This document shows, piece by piece, positions 1-8,122 of a DNA stretch of 12,986 nucleotides. The stretch is taken from assembly GCA_004151065.3 (NCBI GenBank), contig NWUY0300001575.1, forward strand, positions 13,904-26,889, read 5' to 3'. The number at the start of each line of letters is the position of its first letter. Position 1 is the first letter of the stretch. The translations under genes were made by a program, and so were the position numbers. This DNA is from Larix sibirica. Lineage: Eukaryota; Streptophyta; Pinopsida; Pinales; Pinaceae. The notes below the pieces were generated by a model. The model saw nothing but the letters and a program-made list of their open reading frames with translations, did no database searches and was not told the DNA's origin.

Positions 1-427
1 ATATGATCTTTCTATAGATGGAAAGGGATAACTCAATGAAATTTGAACAATATGGAATGAGCTGGAATTTGAAGAATTGGCCATTCAATATTATCATCTT
101 TTCTCCCTGCATTTGATCCAAATCAACAATCCATACGTGTCTACAGTCCTAAAATAAATTTTAAGAACTATATCACAATCTAACTTCCAATATAGTTTGG
201 AAACCATTTTGTAAGAATAAGNTATAAAGTGTTTAAAAAAAAACTAATCACTATTTCATAGGGTATGTAAATATATAACTAATATAAAGGTATGCAAGTA
301 CACCTTAGCTTTCCAATCATACACACACACATAGGAAACAAAAAATAAAAATAGTATAGACAAAGTCATAAGTATGTTATGACCTAATAAGAACTGTATT
401 TTTTGGTCAAGAATTGGGTTCATTACA
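1..427. other. AT-rich stretch without recognisable gene
   Basis: I see no coding frame resembling a known protein here. It holds a single ambiguous base at 222, a short CA run near 321-330 and several A-rich tracts. The upstream edge of the first LTR copy falls around 428, so this is either older flanking DNA or sequence that replaced the missing 5' part of that LTR. Confidence 0.6.
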
Positions 428-713
428 AAATGTATGTAAATGTATATGTAATAGGGTATCCTTAATAAAGGGGCCACATGTAGAAGATGGAGTATGTACT
501 ATATATATGGAATACTTGTAGTCGTTATTGAGAGTAGAGGTGAATTGGGTGTAAGAATGTCTTGGGTAATTGGAGGAGGTTCTCCTATTTTTTAAGGAGT
601 TGTTGTATAACTCATATCTATTAACTATATTGGATTTGTGCTCCATGTTTATATAGTTGTATATGGTGTGTACTCTATTATAGTACTCTATCTTAAGGAT
701 TTGATACATAGCA
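428..713 (+). repeat. LTR copy A, 5'-truncated
   Basis: This stretch aligns with three other copies in the window (2966-3321, 5089-5432, 6733-7069). Shared landmarks in order are an ATGTATATGTAATAGG-like block, AATAAAGGGGCCACATG, a GTCGTTATTGAGAG block, GGAGGAGGTTCTC, a TGTATAACTC block and a 3' end reading TTGATACATAGCA. The first roughly 85-100 bases of the family, which contain two GACCCAAGG/CATATATG repeats, are missing or diverged beyond recognition. The 3' terminus ends in CA and is followed two bases later by a tRNA-Met primer site, which fixes the LTR/internal junction at 713/714 and the element's orientation as plus. The 5' limit is approximate. Confidence 0.75.
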
Positions 714-715
714 TC

Positions 716-727
716 TGATATCATAGC
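716..727 (+). other. primer-binding site, initiator tRNA-Met type (element 1)
   Basis: The bases TGATATCATAGC match the usual plant LTR-element primer site TGGTATCAGAGC at 10 of 12 positions. That site is complementary to the 3' end of initiator tRNA-Met and primes minus-strand DNA synthesis. The two-base spacer after the LTR end is the same as in the second copy at 3324-3335, which supports both calls. Confidence 0.75.
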
Positions 728-1471
728 ACATGGGACTTGGCTTCGCTCCTTCACAAAGAGTCATTTGTCCATTTTCGATATAATGTCGTTTCTGGGAAGT
801 TTTAGATAGAAAACTTTCAGGTACCTAATGTGGCATAAGAAAGTACTTGTGATACAAATTTTAGGTTATGTTTTTTCTATAATTTTAGAGGTACAATATA
901 TGGATTTCAGGATTTTTTACTAGTCCAAAACTAGTATCAAACATGTGTTTTGGGTAACTTTTTAATATCTAAGGATTTCAAGGTACAAATTGAATGCCAC
1001 TAGTTGTATTATAAATAATACAAGCCATATTATTTCCAATAAAAAAATCAAAAGTATACTAGAAATGTTAGACATGTGGTATTCCAAACAATTTCACTCT
1101 ATTGAAAGGGATAAAATCAATAAGTTTTGGAAAAGTTACCATAAATTTCTCTGGATTCATATGATTTTGGTCAAACATGCATAATTACAGAGAAGCCATA
1201 CTGCGTGATAAAATTTCAAACTTAAGAGGGGCCAAAATTTCAAAGTTACCTCAAGTGGGAGGCTAGCCCACAAGAGAGTCTCCAGATGAAGGTTTTAAAA
1301 TGTATGCTATTTTGAAATTACCATAAATTTTGAATAGAAGGTCTGATTTAGATGATTCAAAAGATATTGGAAAGAAGAAACATAGGATAATATGTGGGAG
1401 AAATCATACTATCCATTCTTATATTATTTTCAATATATTGAGGTTGGAATTTGAGGTTTTTGGTTAGACCT

Positions 1472-1712
1472 CAATTAAGAATCAATGGAAATACCAACAT
1501 TTAGGAGAAAAAAAGATAAAGATGAGAGAAATCTTGAGATAAATCTTTTGGAATTGTTTGAGATATTAAAAATACTAATTCCATTAAAAAAGTACTANCA
1601 ATTAAGAATCAATGGAAATACCAACATTTAGGATAAAAAAAGATAAAGATGAGAGAAATCTTGTGGAATTGTTTGAGATATTAAAAATACTAATTCCATT
1701 AAAAAAGTACTA
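1472..1712 (+). repeat. direct duplication across an N (1472-1597 and 1599-1712)
   Basis: The block starting CAATTAAGAATCAATGG at 1472 restarts at 1599, immediately after the single N at 1598. The copies match except for one substitution and a 12-base insertion in the first copy. The equivalent place in the second internal region (about 4062-4176) carries the block once, without the 12-base insertion. This is most simply an uncollapsed overlap between two joined contigs, though a real tandem duplication is not excluded. Confidence 0.8.
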
Positions 1713-1737
1713 ATGAATTAAGTTAAAATTTTAAGAC

Positions 1738-2459
1738 AAGAAAATGATGAGTCAAGGTAAGAATTGAAGAAGGATGAAGAAATATGCAAATTATGAAACC
1801 ATAAAAAAACTATTGAATAAGGTTAAGAGATTGAAAAAATAAAAGAAGCATGGTCAAAGTTAAGAAAAAACAAGGATCATGAATGAATAGACTACCAAAA
1901 CACTTGAAGAGGAAATATACAAAACGGTTGAAGAACCCTTTAAAAATGAGGATGTAAAAATAAAAAATGCAATATAGAAGCAAAGAAGGATGTAAGAATT
2001 TGATGGATGGCATCACATTGTAGTTTCAAAAGGAGAAGGAAGACAAGATTCAAGAACGTCATGAGAAAATAATGGAATAAATTGAGCTTCAACTTGAGGA
2101 TGTACATGTCCAATATGATAGTATTTATCTCAAAGGCTAGACTAATCAAATACCAAGCACAAATGATAGAGGATGCCATTGTCCTTGAAAATAATATTTA
2201 TGTTAAGGGTGTGCAAGATAAAGGCATATTCTCGGAGGTAAAACCATCTTAACACCGTCATTACCAAGAAAATTTTCAAAAAAGACAAGAATATCTACAT
2301 TGACACTAATAGGAAGAAGATGGAATAATTAACAATATTCATGGAGTAGCGCATCACAAAACCATTGTTTAGCAAGGTATTATCAGAGACCATAAACTAC
2401 AACAAATTGGATAAGCCACAACAACAACACATGGAATCAAAGGGAATATAATTATGTGA
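1738..2459 (+). pseudogene. decayed coiled-coil-rich frame of LTR element, copy 1
   Basis: This is the broken partner of the frame at about 4180-5083. The Lys/Glu/Asp-rich translation persists in pieces, with several in-frame stops and frame changes. Two stops are shared with the other copy: TAA after the block AGATTGAAAAAA, and TAG in CATCACATTGTAG near 2011-2023. This copy also has private stops, for example TAA in ATGGAATAAATTGAG near 2080. I see no zinc-knuckle (CCHC) motif and no enzyme motif. By position it could be a gag-like protein of the element, but that is inference. Confidence 0.5.
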
Positions 2460-2630
2460 CAACCAACTATCAAGGATTAAGACCAAAAAGAATAAAATTT
2501 GGATGGATGGACCATCATTAGTGGAAAAAAGAAAGAAGCAATATAAGGAAATCTTATTATTTGTTCTCGTCACACGTATGTCCATTAGCTACAAAGCTTT
2601 GAGGAGAAATATTTTCAAAATAGGGTATAA

Positions 2631-2793
2631 TGGTATGACCCAAAGGGGGCATATATGGGAGTAAATATATATCATATGAACCCAAGGAGGGCATATATGT
2701 GGGTTAATTTATGAAAATGCATATGTAATGGATCATCCTAATAAAGGGGCCACAAGTATAATGAGTTGGAATATATTATACAAGACTTGTTGT
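2631..2793 (+). repeat. LTR copy B, first partial duplicate
   Basis: This begins with the family's 5' end TGGTATGACCC and contains two CATATATG-bearing repeats and the AATAAAGGGGCCACAAG block. It stops at the N at 2794. It is probably the same locus as 2966-3128 represented twice. Confidence 0.8.
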
Positions 2794-2951
2794 NCAACCA
2801 ACTATCAAGGATTAAGACCAAAAAGAATAAAATTTGGATGGATGGACCTTCATTAGTGGAAAAAAGAAAGATGCAATATAAGGAAATCATATTATTTGTT
2901 CTCGTCACACGTATGTCCATTAGATACAAAGCTTTGAGGAGAAATATTTTC

Positions 2952-2960
2952 AAAGGAGGG
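2952..2960 (+). other. polypurine tract before LTR B
   Basis: AAAGGAGGG precedes the LTR start TG by five bases (TATAA). The same purine run occurs before LTR C at 5075-5083. In LTR elements such a run primes plus-strand DNA synthesis. In the duplicate copy at about 2618-2625 it is degraded to AAAATAGGG. Confidence 0.7.
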
Positions 2961-2965
2961 TATAA

Positions 2966-3321
2966 TGGTATGACCCAAAGGGGGCATATATGGGACTAAA
3001 TATATATCATATGAACCCAAGGAGGGCATATATGGGGGTTAATTTATGAAAATGCATATGTAATGGATCATCCTAATAAAGGGGCCACAAGTACAATGAG
3101 TTGGAATATATTATACAAGACTTGTTGTCATTATTGAGAGGAAGAGGTGAATTGAATGTATGAATGTCCTGGGTTATTTGGAGGAGGTTCTCTTATTCTT
3201 AAAGGATTTATTGTATAACTCGTGTATCTTAACTATATTAGACTTGTGGTTTGTGTTTACATTGTTGTACATGATGTGTACTCTATTATATCATGTTATA
3301 TTAAGGGTTTGATGCATAACA
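2966..3321 (+). repeat. LTR copy B, full length (356 bp)
   Basis: The copy runs from TGGTATGACCC to GATGCATAACA, so it has TG...CA ends. It is bounded on the left by a polypurine tract and on the right, two bases on, by a tRNA-Met primer site. It therefore serves both as the 3' LTR of element 1 and as the 5' LTR of element 2. The 5' part has two imperfect repeats of about 41 bases, each with CATATATG. The central and 3' blocks align with LTRs A, C and D. Confidence 0.85.
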
Positions 3322-3323
3322 AT

Positions 3324-3335
3324 TGATATAAGAGC
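3324..3335 (+). other. primer-binding site, initiator tRNA-Met type (element 2)
   Basis: TGATATAAGAGC matches TGGTATCAGAGC at 10 of 12 positions and lies two bases after the CA end of LTR B. One of its two mismatches (position 3) is shared with the site at 716-727 and the other is private. Confidence 0.75.
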
Positions 3336-4179
3336 ATACAATCCTTGGTTTGGCTCCAAAACAAGTAATATGTCCATTTTCACTATAACTTTGTTTATGG
3401 GAATTTTTTGATAGAAAAACATTTAGGGACTCGAGGTGACATAGTAAATTGCCTATGGTAAAAAATTTAGGTTATGTTTTGTTATAATTTCATAGTTAAA
3501 ATCTATGGAATTTGAGGTTTTAACTAGTCCAAAAATTAGTCTCAAGCAAGTGTTCTGGGTAAAATTGTCATATCTAAGGCCATGAGTTGTATTAGAAAGA
3601 ATACATCCTATAGTATTTCTGGCAAAAATTTCAAACGTATACCAGAAAATCCAAATGCGTGCTAATCCATACAATTTCACTCTTTTAAAAGGAATACAAT
3701 TAGTAATTTTTTGAAAAGTTAGCATAACTTTCTCCAGGGAAATCAAAATTTGATTAAACCTATGTAACTCTAGAGAGGACATATTAGGATATTACATGCT
3801 GAACTTCCAGACTTAGAGGAGCCAAAATTTCAAAGTTGCCTCGAGTGGAAGGTCAACTAGTAAAACAATCTCCAAATTAGGTTTTTAAAAGTTATGTTAT
3901 TTTGAAATTAGCATAAATTTTGACTAGAAAGTTTGATTTAAGTGATTCAAAAGTCATTGGAAAGAGGAAACATAGAATAAAATGTAGGGTAAATCATATT
4001 ATCTATTTTCCATATTAATTTCACTATATTGAGGTTGGAATTTGAGGTTTTTGGTTAGATCTCTATTAAAAATCAATGGCAATAATTACATTTAGTGGAA
4101 ATGAAAATAAAGATAAGAGAATTTTTGTGGAGTTATTTGAGATAATAAAAAATCTAATTCCATTAATAAAGTATTGATG

Positions 4180-5083
4180 AGTCAAGTTAATATTTTAAAA
4201 CAAGAAAAGGATGAGTCAAGGGAAGAATTGAAAAAGAAGGATGAAGAAATGTAGATTATGAAACCATAATAAAAAAAATACTAGATGAAGTCAAGAGACT
4301 GAAAGAATAAAAGAAGCATGGTCAAAATCAAGAAAAATAAATAATCTTGGATGAAGAGACTACTAAAAGAATTAAAGAGGAAATTGGAAAGAAGGTTAAA
4401 GAATCTCTAAATACAGATGATGTAAAAGAAGAAATTCAATCCATAATTGAAGAAGGACATTATAAATTTATGAATGACATCACATTGTAGCTTCAAAAGG
4501 AGAAGGAAGACAAGATTATGCAAGGATTTCAAAAAATACTTGAAGAATTTGAGCTCGATCTTGGAGATGTACATGATAAATATGAGGGTATTATCTCAAA
4601 GACAAGAATGATCAAATACCAAGTACAAAGGATAGAGGATGCAATTATCTCTGTAAAGAAGATCGATGAAATCAATGCACATAAGGAAGAGAAACCATGA
4701 TGTGTGAAGGCGTATCAACATCCTAATTAGCAAGAAAGATTCCAAGAAAGGAAAGAAGATATACATCGACACTATCAAGGAAGAAGATGGAATACTCAAC
4801 AACATTCATGGAACAGGGAACACAAAAAACTATTATTCAACAAGATATTATCATAGGCCAGAAACTACAACAAATTGGAGAACTCACAATCACAACACAT
4901 GGAATAAAATTATGCAAAAACCAACCATCAAGGATTGAGACCAAAAATAATTGAATTTGGATGGATGGATCATCATCAATGGCAACAAGAAAGCAAAAAT
5001 ATAAGGAAATCCTATTACTTGGTTTGATCACATGTAAAACCATTAATCACAAAGCTTTGAGGACACAAATTTTCAAAGGAGGG
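4180..5083 (+). pseudogene. decayed coiled-coil-rich frame of LTR element, copy 2
   Basis: The best-preserved frame runs from about 4281 to 4700. It is rich in Lys, Glu, Asp and Ile, with heptad-like spacing suggesting coiled coil, and is interrupted by stops at 4308-4310 and 4488-4490. An uninterrupted piece of 60 codons lies at 4518-4700. Past 4700 the coding look shifts frame to a basic segment (KKDSKKGKKIYIDTI near 4731-4775) followed by a His/Asn/Tyr/Thr-rich stretch. It shifts again to a C-terminal piece whose last codons (IFKGGY) overlap the polypurine tract. I do not recognise the family. By position it could be a gag-like or accessory protein of the element. The same frame order is visible in copy 1. 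Confidence 0.5.
5075..5083 (+). other. polypurine tract before LTR C
   Basis: AAAGGAGGG lies five bases upstream of the LTR C start at 5089, with the same purine run and spacing as at LTR B. It marks the right end of internal region 2. Confidence 0.7.
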
Positions 5084-5088
5084 TACTA

Positions 5089-5432
5089 TGATATGACCCA
5101 AGGGGGGTCATATATCAGGTTAAATGTATATAATATGACCCCAAGGGGGCCATATATGGGGATAAATGTATATGTAATGGGTGGGCCTAATGAAGGGGCC
5201 TCATGTCCAATGAGTGGAGATGTATATATAAAGGTAATGTAGTCATTATTGAGGACTTGTGAAATGATTATGTGAATGTCTTGGGGCAATTGGAGAAGGA
5301 TCTCCTCTTATTTAAGGATTATTATGTAACTTATCTCTCTTATCTATATTGGAGTTGTGCTCCACGTTTACATTTATTTACATTGTGTTTACTCTTGTCT
5401 CTTATGATATTTTAAGGATATTGTTTCATAAC
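5089..5432 (+). repeat. LTR copy C (344 bp)
   Basis: The copy starts TGATATGACCC and ends GTTTCATAAC, one base short of the family's CATAACA end. It contains two 42-base imperfect repeats (5089-5130 and 5131-5172), then AATGAAGGGGCCTCATG, a TATA-like element, GTCATTATTGAGG and the TGTAACTTATCTCTCTTATC block. On the left it closes internal region 2. On the right it joins copia integrase coding sequence directly, with no primer-binding site between them, unlike LTRs A and B. Confidence 0.85.
5222..5232 (+). promoter_or_regulatory. putative LTR TATA box
   Basis: GTATATATAAA occurs about 135 bases into LTR C. The inverted family fragment at 9205-9371 keeps the same block (ATATATAAAGG read on the minus strand), and LTRs A and D have TATATATA-like variants there. 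In LTR elements this is where U3 would end and transcription start about 30 bases downstream. The start site itself is not visible from sequence. Confidence 0.45.
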
Positions 5433-6092
5433 TTGGACACTTCACTTGGGGGATGCAAGTATTTTTTACTATTAATTGATGACTTTAGCATGATGGTTTT
5501 GGTGTATTTTTTATAAGAAAAGTTAGAGGCATTTGCAAAGTTTCGGTCTTTTTAGAATTTGATTGAAACTGCAACTAAAGAGAAAATTGTCACTTTAAGA
5601 TCAGATAATGGAGGTGAATTCACTTCAAATGAATTCAATGAATATTGCCAAGAAAAAGGAATTACGAGGAAATTTACTAACTCCTATACTCCACAGCGAA
5701 ATGGAGTAACTAAATGAATGAATAAAACATTATTGGGTATGGCAAGAGCAATGTTGTTCTTCAAAGGGTTAAGTTCAAGTTATCGGGATGAGGCAGTACA
5801 TACACCAATTTACTTGAGAAATAGGTCTCGCTCTTCATATTTAGAGGGAATTACTCCTTATGAAGCAAGGTATGGATTCAAACTTACAATTAAAAATATT
5901 AGAGTTTTGATTTCAGTTTGCTATGCCCTTATGCAAAAAGAAAAATGAACAAAGTTTAATTATGGAAGTATGAAATGCATCCCAATCAGGTATTTTGAAC
6001 AGAAAAAGGGGTATACAATTTTATCTAGTGGAAAATTTATTGTTAGCAGAGATGTTGTTTTTTATGAAATACAAATTCTAAGTGCAGAATAA
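5433..6092 (+). pseudogene. Ty1/copia integrase core and linker, degraded
   Basis: Frame 5433 onward reads as a copia integrase catalytic core. It has SLGGCKYFLLLIDDFS just after the LTR junction, LRSDNGGEFTS near 5601-5633, a YTPQRNGV block near 5684-5708, and MNKTLLGMARAML near 5718-5756, followed by a YLRNRS and ITPYEARYGFK region. A later piece in the same frame (KGY...SRDVVFYE, about 6006-6068) is the conserved copia segment downstream of the core. The two catalytic Asp positions are present. The third acidic residue, normally Glu in VAER, is replaced (VTK followed by TGA at 5715-5717). Further stops lie near 5508, 5553, 5946 and 6090. The gag, protease and zinc-finger part of integrase are absent. 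It cannot encode a working enzyme. Confidence 0.9.
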
Positions 6093-6415
6093 AATGAGAA
6101 TCTACCTAGTCACTTAGAGGAAAACGTAACTAAGGAACAACAACATATACACTTAAACAAAGCAAGGCATGATCAATGATTTGAAATGGATTGGACATCA
6201 AACAAACATGTTCAAGATGAAGAATTAAGAAGATTCAACTCAAGTTAACATTGATAATAGTTTTATGGATGGTACCTCCTCACTGCCTCAAGTTGCACAC
6301 ACTAACTCCAAAGTGGGAAACTAAGTTACTTAAGGAATTTATGTTTGTTGAGAAAAATAAAACATGTACAAGGATTTCTATAATGAGTAAATGGAATTTA
6401 GGTTCACAAAATTTT

Positions 6416-6732
6416 GATCTTGCTGCTACCGAGCCATCCACTTTTGCAGGGGCAATAGAACATGATGAATGGAGGGTGGCGATGCAATATGAATATGATG
6501 TAGTAATTAAAAACTAGACTTGGAAAATTGTTGAGTGTCCAAAGAATGTAAAACCAATTGGTTGTACGTGAGTTTATAGAATAAAATATAGGGCTAGTGG
6601 TGAAATTGATAAGTACAAGGTTAGATAGGTGGTGAAGGAATTTGCTCAGAAAGAAGGGATTGATTATGAAGAAACTTTTGCTCCAACAACTAAGTGGAAT
6701 ACTATCAAANCAGATCAATCGCTATTCCAAAG
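6416..6732 (+). pseudogene. Ty1/copia reverse transcriptase, N-terminal fragment, degraded
   Basis: In a frame shifted relative to the integrase piece, the translation shows the conserved N-terminal landmarks of copia reverse transcriptase in order: EPSTF, EHDEWRVAM, TWKIVECPKNVKPIGC, VYRIKYRASGEIDKYKVR, VVKEFAQKEGIDYEETFAP and WNTIK. In-frame stops lie at 6515-6517, at the TGA of ACGTGAGTT near 6567, and at the TAG of AGATAGGTG near 6627. After the N at 6710 a possible continuation (SIAIPKW in another frame) runs into LTR D. The YxDD catalytic box and RNase H are missing because the LTR begins first. Confidence 0.9.
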
Positions 6733-7069
6733 TGGTATGACCCAAGGGGGGCATATATGGGGTTAAATGTATATGATATGACCCCAAGGAGGGCATATAT
6801 GTAGGTAAGTGTATTTAAATGTATATATAATAGGTTCAGACTATTAAAGGGTCACATGTATAATGAGTTGGAATATGTATATATAGAAGACATGCAGTCA
6901 TAATTGAGAGGAAGATGTGAATTGAATGTCTAAATGACTTGGGGTATTTGGAGGAGGTTCTCATATTCTTTAAAGATTGATTGTATAACCCATCTCTCTT
7001 AACTATCTTGGACATTGTTGTACATGGTGTGTACTCTATTACATTATGTATATTAAGGTCTTGATAACA
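6733..7069 (+). repeat. LTR copy D (337 bp)
   Basis: The copy starts TGGTATGACCC directly against reverse-transcriptase sequence, with no polypurine tract, and ends TTGATAACA. It has the two 5' repeats with CATATATG, the ATTAAAGGGTCACATG block, GTCATAATTGAGAGGAAG and GGAGGAGGTTCTC. After 7069 the sequence no longer resembles an LTR internal start and lacks a primer site, so this is the right end of the array. No convincing target-site duplication is visible. Confidence 0.85.
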
Positions 7070-8028
7070 AGGAACTTGGAGGATGAATCGTGGATTGAAA
7101 AAGAGGAGTTGGGTCACCTTCAGTTCCCTACATCACTCAAAGGATCTATGGTTTAGTCCACATGAAATGGATGCTCATGTTTTCTTACTAACAATGTATG
7201 ATGTAGGACTATCCTTGGGCTCATGTAATTTGGATCCAAAGATTGTTTTCTAGTTTTCATTATTTATTTCATTTGCTTAGTAGGATGAAATAAGGAGGTC
7301 AACATTGCTACAGAAGAGAGGAAACATTAACTCCATTTCCATTTGGATATGGAAGAGTGTGTTTTTCTATGGAATGTAAATACCATGGGGTTCTATTTCC
7401 CTTGGCTATTGATCCACATGTTTCTAAAAAAGATAAAAGATAAATGCATGAAACTAAATTTGAATCAAATAGAAATTGATCACCCACTACCAATGGAGAC
7501 TTATAGAGTTAGTGCTCATGAATATGAATTATTGTAGGGATTGTTTGACTCCCATGTGAACTAAATGGTTGAAGGGAAATTATAAAATTGGCGAATTTGC
7601 TTCAAGAGGGGTTCAACTCTAGTGTTTTACAATAGAAAAGTAGGAGAGAGAATACCCAATTCATGCTCTTGGAGTTTGAGATCAAGTAATTGCAATTTGA
7701 TCTTGCTAGTTTGTAAATGTACGAATCATGAAGAGACTTGGACCTTCAAATTGTAATAATTATCATACTATTTATAAAAAAATTGATTATTTTCATTTCC
7801 TTCTGTTTGAATATGTTTAAGTTGTTAATTATATCCATATTTAGTTCTATGGTATTGGCATTTGTGAATGTGTAAGTGCATGAGTTATGTAGTTGTTGCA
7901 CTCTCACAACATCAATCTAGTCACATAGTTGTGTTGGTGAACTATAGAGATTGAAAGTGAAACAACACAAATTTATCCACAATGACATAAAGTGAATGTG
8001 GCATTTCTACCATTCAAATATAGTGCAA
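7070..8028. other. no recognisable gene
   Basis: I see no known protein family, RNA gene or element terminus in this stretch. The longest plus-strand frame (7343-7537) has 64 codons, is compositionally unremarkable and has no motif I recognise. The sequence becomes more AT-rich after about 7740. Confidence 0.6.
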
Positions 8029-8095
8029 CTTTGAAAGAGAAAGAATTCAAAGGCTAACCCTTGGCAAACCCTTTGAAAGTAGAAAAGTTCAAAGA
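8029..8095. repeat. short imperfect direct repeat (8029-8053, 8071-8095)
   Basis: Two 25-base units beginning CTTTGAAAG and ending TTCAAAG(G/A) are separated by 17 bases and agree at about 20 positions. They lie just downstream (minus-strand sense) of the ubiquitin-like frame. No function can be assigned. They could be internal repeats of an old LTR or UTR. Confidence 0.45.
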
Positions 8096-8122
8096 CTTAG
8101 AGAAAAATGTCCTCCTTTTACT

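Larger units (their letters stand above)
728..2630 (+). mobile_element. internal region of non-autonomous LTR retrotransposon, copy 1
   Basis: This segment lies between LTR A and LTR B and is collinear over its whole length with 3336-5088. Shared blocks include TGTCCATTTTC near 766, a TTTAGGTTATGTTTT block near 863, CAATTTCACTCT near 1089, GCCAAAATTTCAAAGTT near 1230, GAGGTTGGAATTTGAGGTTTTTGG near 1440 and the Lys/Glu-rich coding remnant after about 1740. I find no protease, integrase, reverse transcriptase or RNase H motif, so the element would depend on proteins supplied by another element. It is about 127 bases longer than copy 2 because of a duplication at the N at 1598. Confidence 0.7.
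2460..3128 (+). repeat. 334-base direct duplication across an N (2460-2793 and 2795-3128)
   Basis: The 334 bases before the N at 2794 are repeated right after it with 9 substitutions and no indel, about 97% identity. The repeated block includes the end of the internal region, the polypurine tract and the first 163 bases of LTR B. The equivalent junction at LTR C carries this block once. The N sits exactly between the copies, as expected for an unmerged assembly overlap or for two haplotypes placed in series. If collapsed, one complete LTR B remains. Confidence 0.9.
3336..5088 (+). mobile_element. internal region of non-autonomous LTR retrotransposon, copy 2
   Basis: This region is collinear with 728-2630 from primer site to polypurine tract and is the better preserved copy. 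The first roughly 800 bases show no coding frame. The last roughly 900 bases hold a coiled-coil-rich decayed frame. There are no copia or gypsy enzyme motifs. It ends with AAAGGAGGG at 5075-5083 directly before LTR C. Together with LTR B and LTR C it forms a structurally complete element of about 2.5 kb, within the usual range for non-autonomous LTR elements. Confidence 0.75.

Noticed and set aside
716-727. Possible tRNA gene fragment
   Set aside because: The match is only the 12-base complement of the tRNA-Met 3' end, next to an LTR, so it is a primer-binding site.
407-754. 115-codon minus-strand open frame, the longest listed in the window
   Set aside because: It is antisense to LTR A and the primer site, and the other LTR copies do not keep the frame open.
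3453-3782. 109-codon minus-strand open frame inside internal region 2
   Set aside because: The collinear region of copy 1 does not preserve it and no known motif is present.
5089-5172. CRISPR-like spaced repeats
   Set aside because: The repeats are adjacent, number only two, sit inside an LTR and occur in plant-type repetitive DNA.
4961-5242. 93-codon plus-strand open frame
   Set aside because: It merges the tail of the internal-region frame with LTR C repeats; the LTR part is not protein coding.
7343-7537. 64-codon plus-strand open frame
   Set aside because: No domain is recognisable and the length is within what chance gives in AT-rich DNA.
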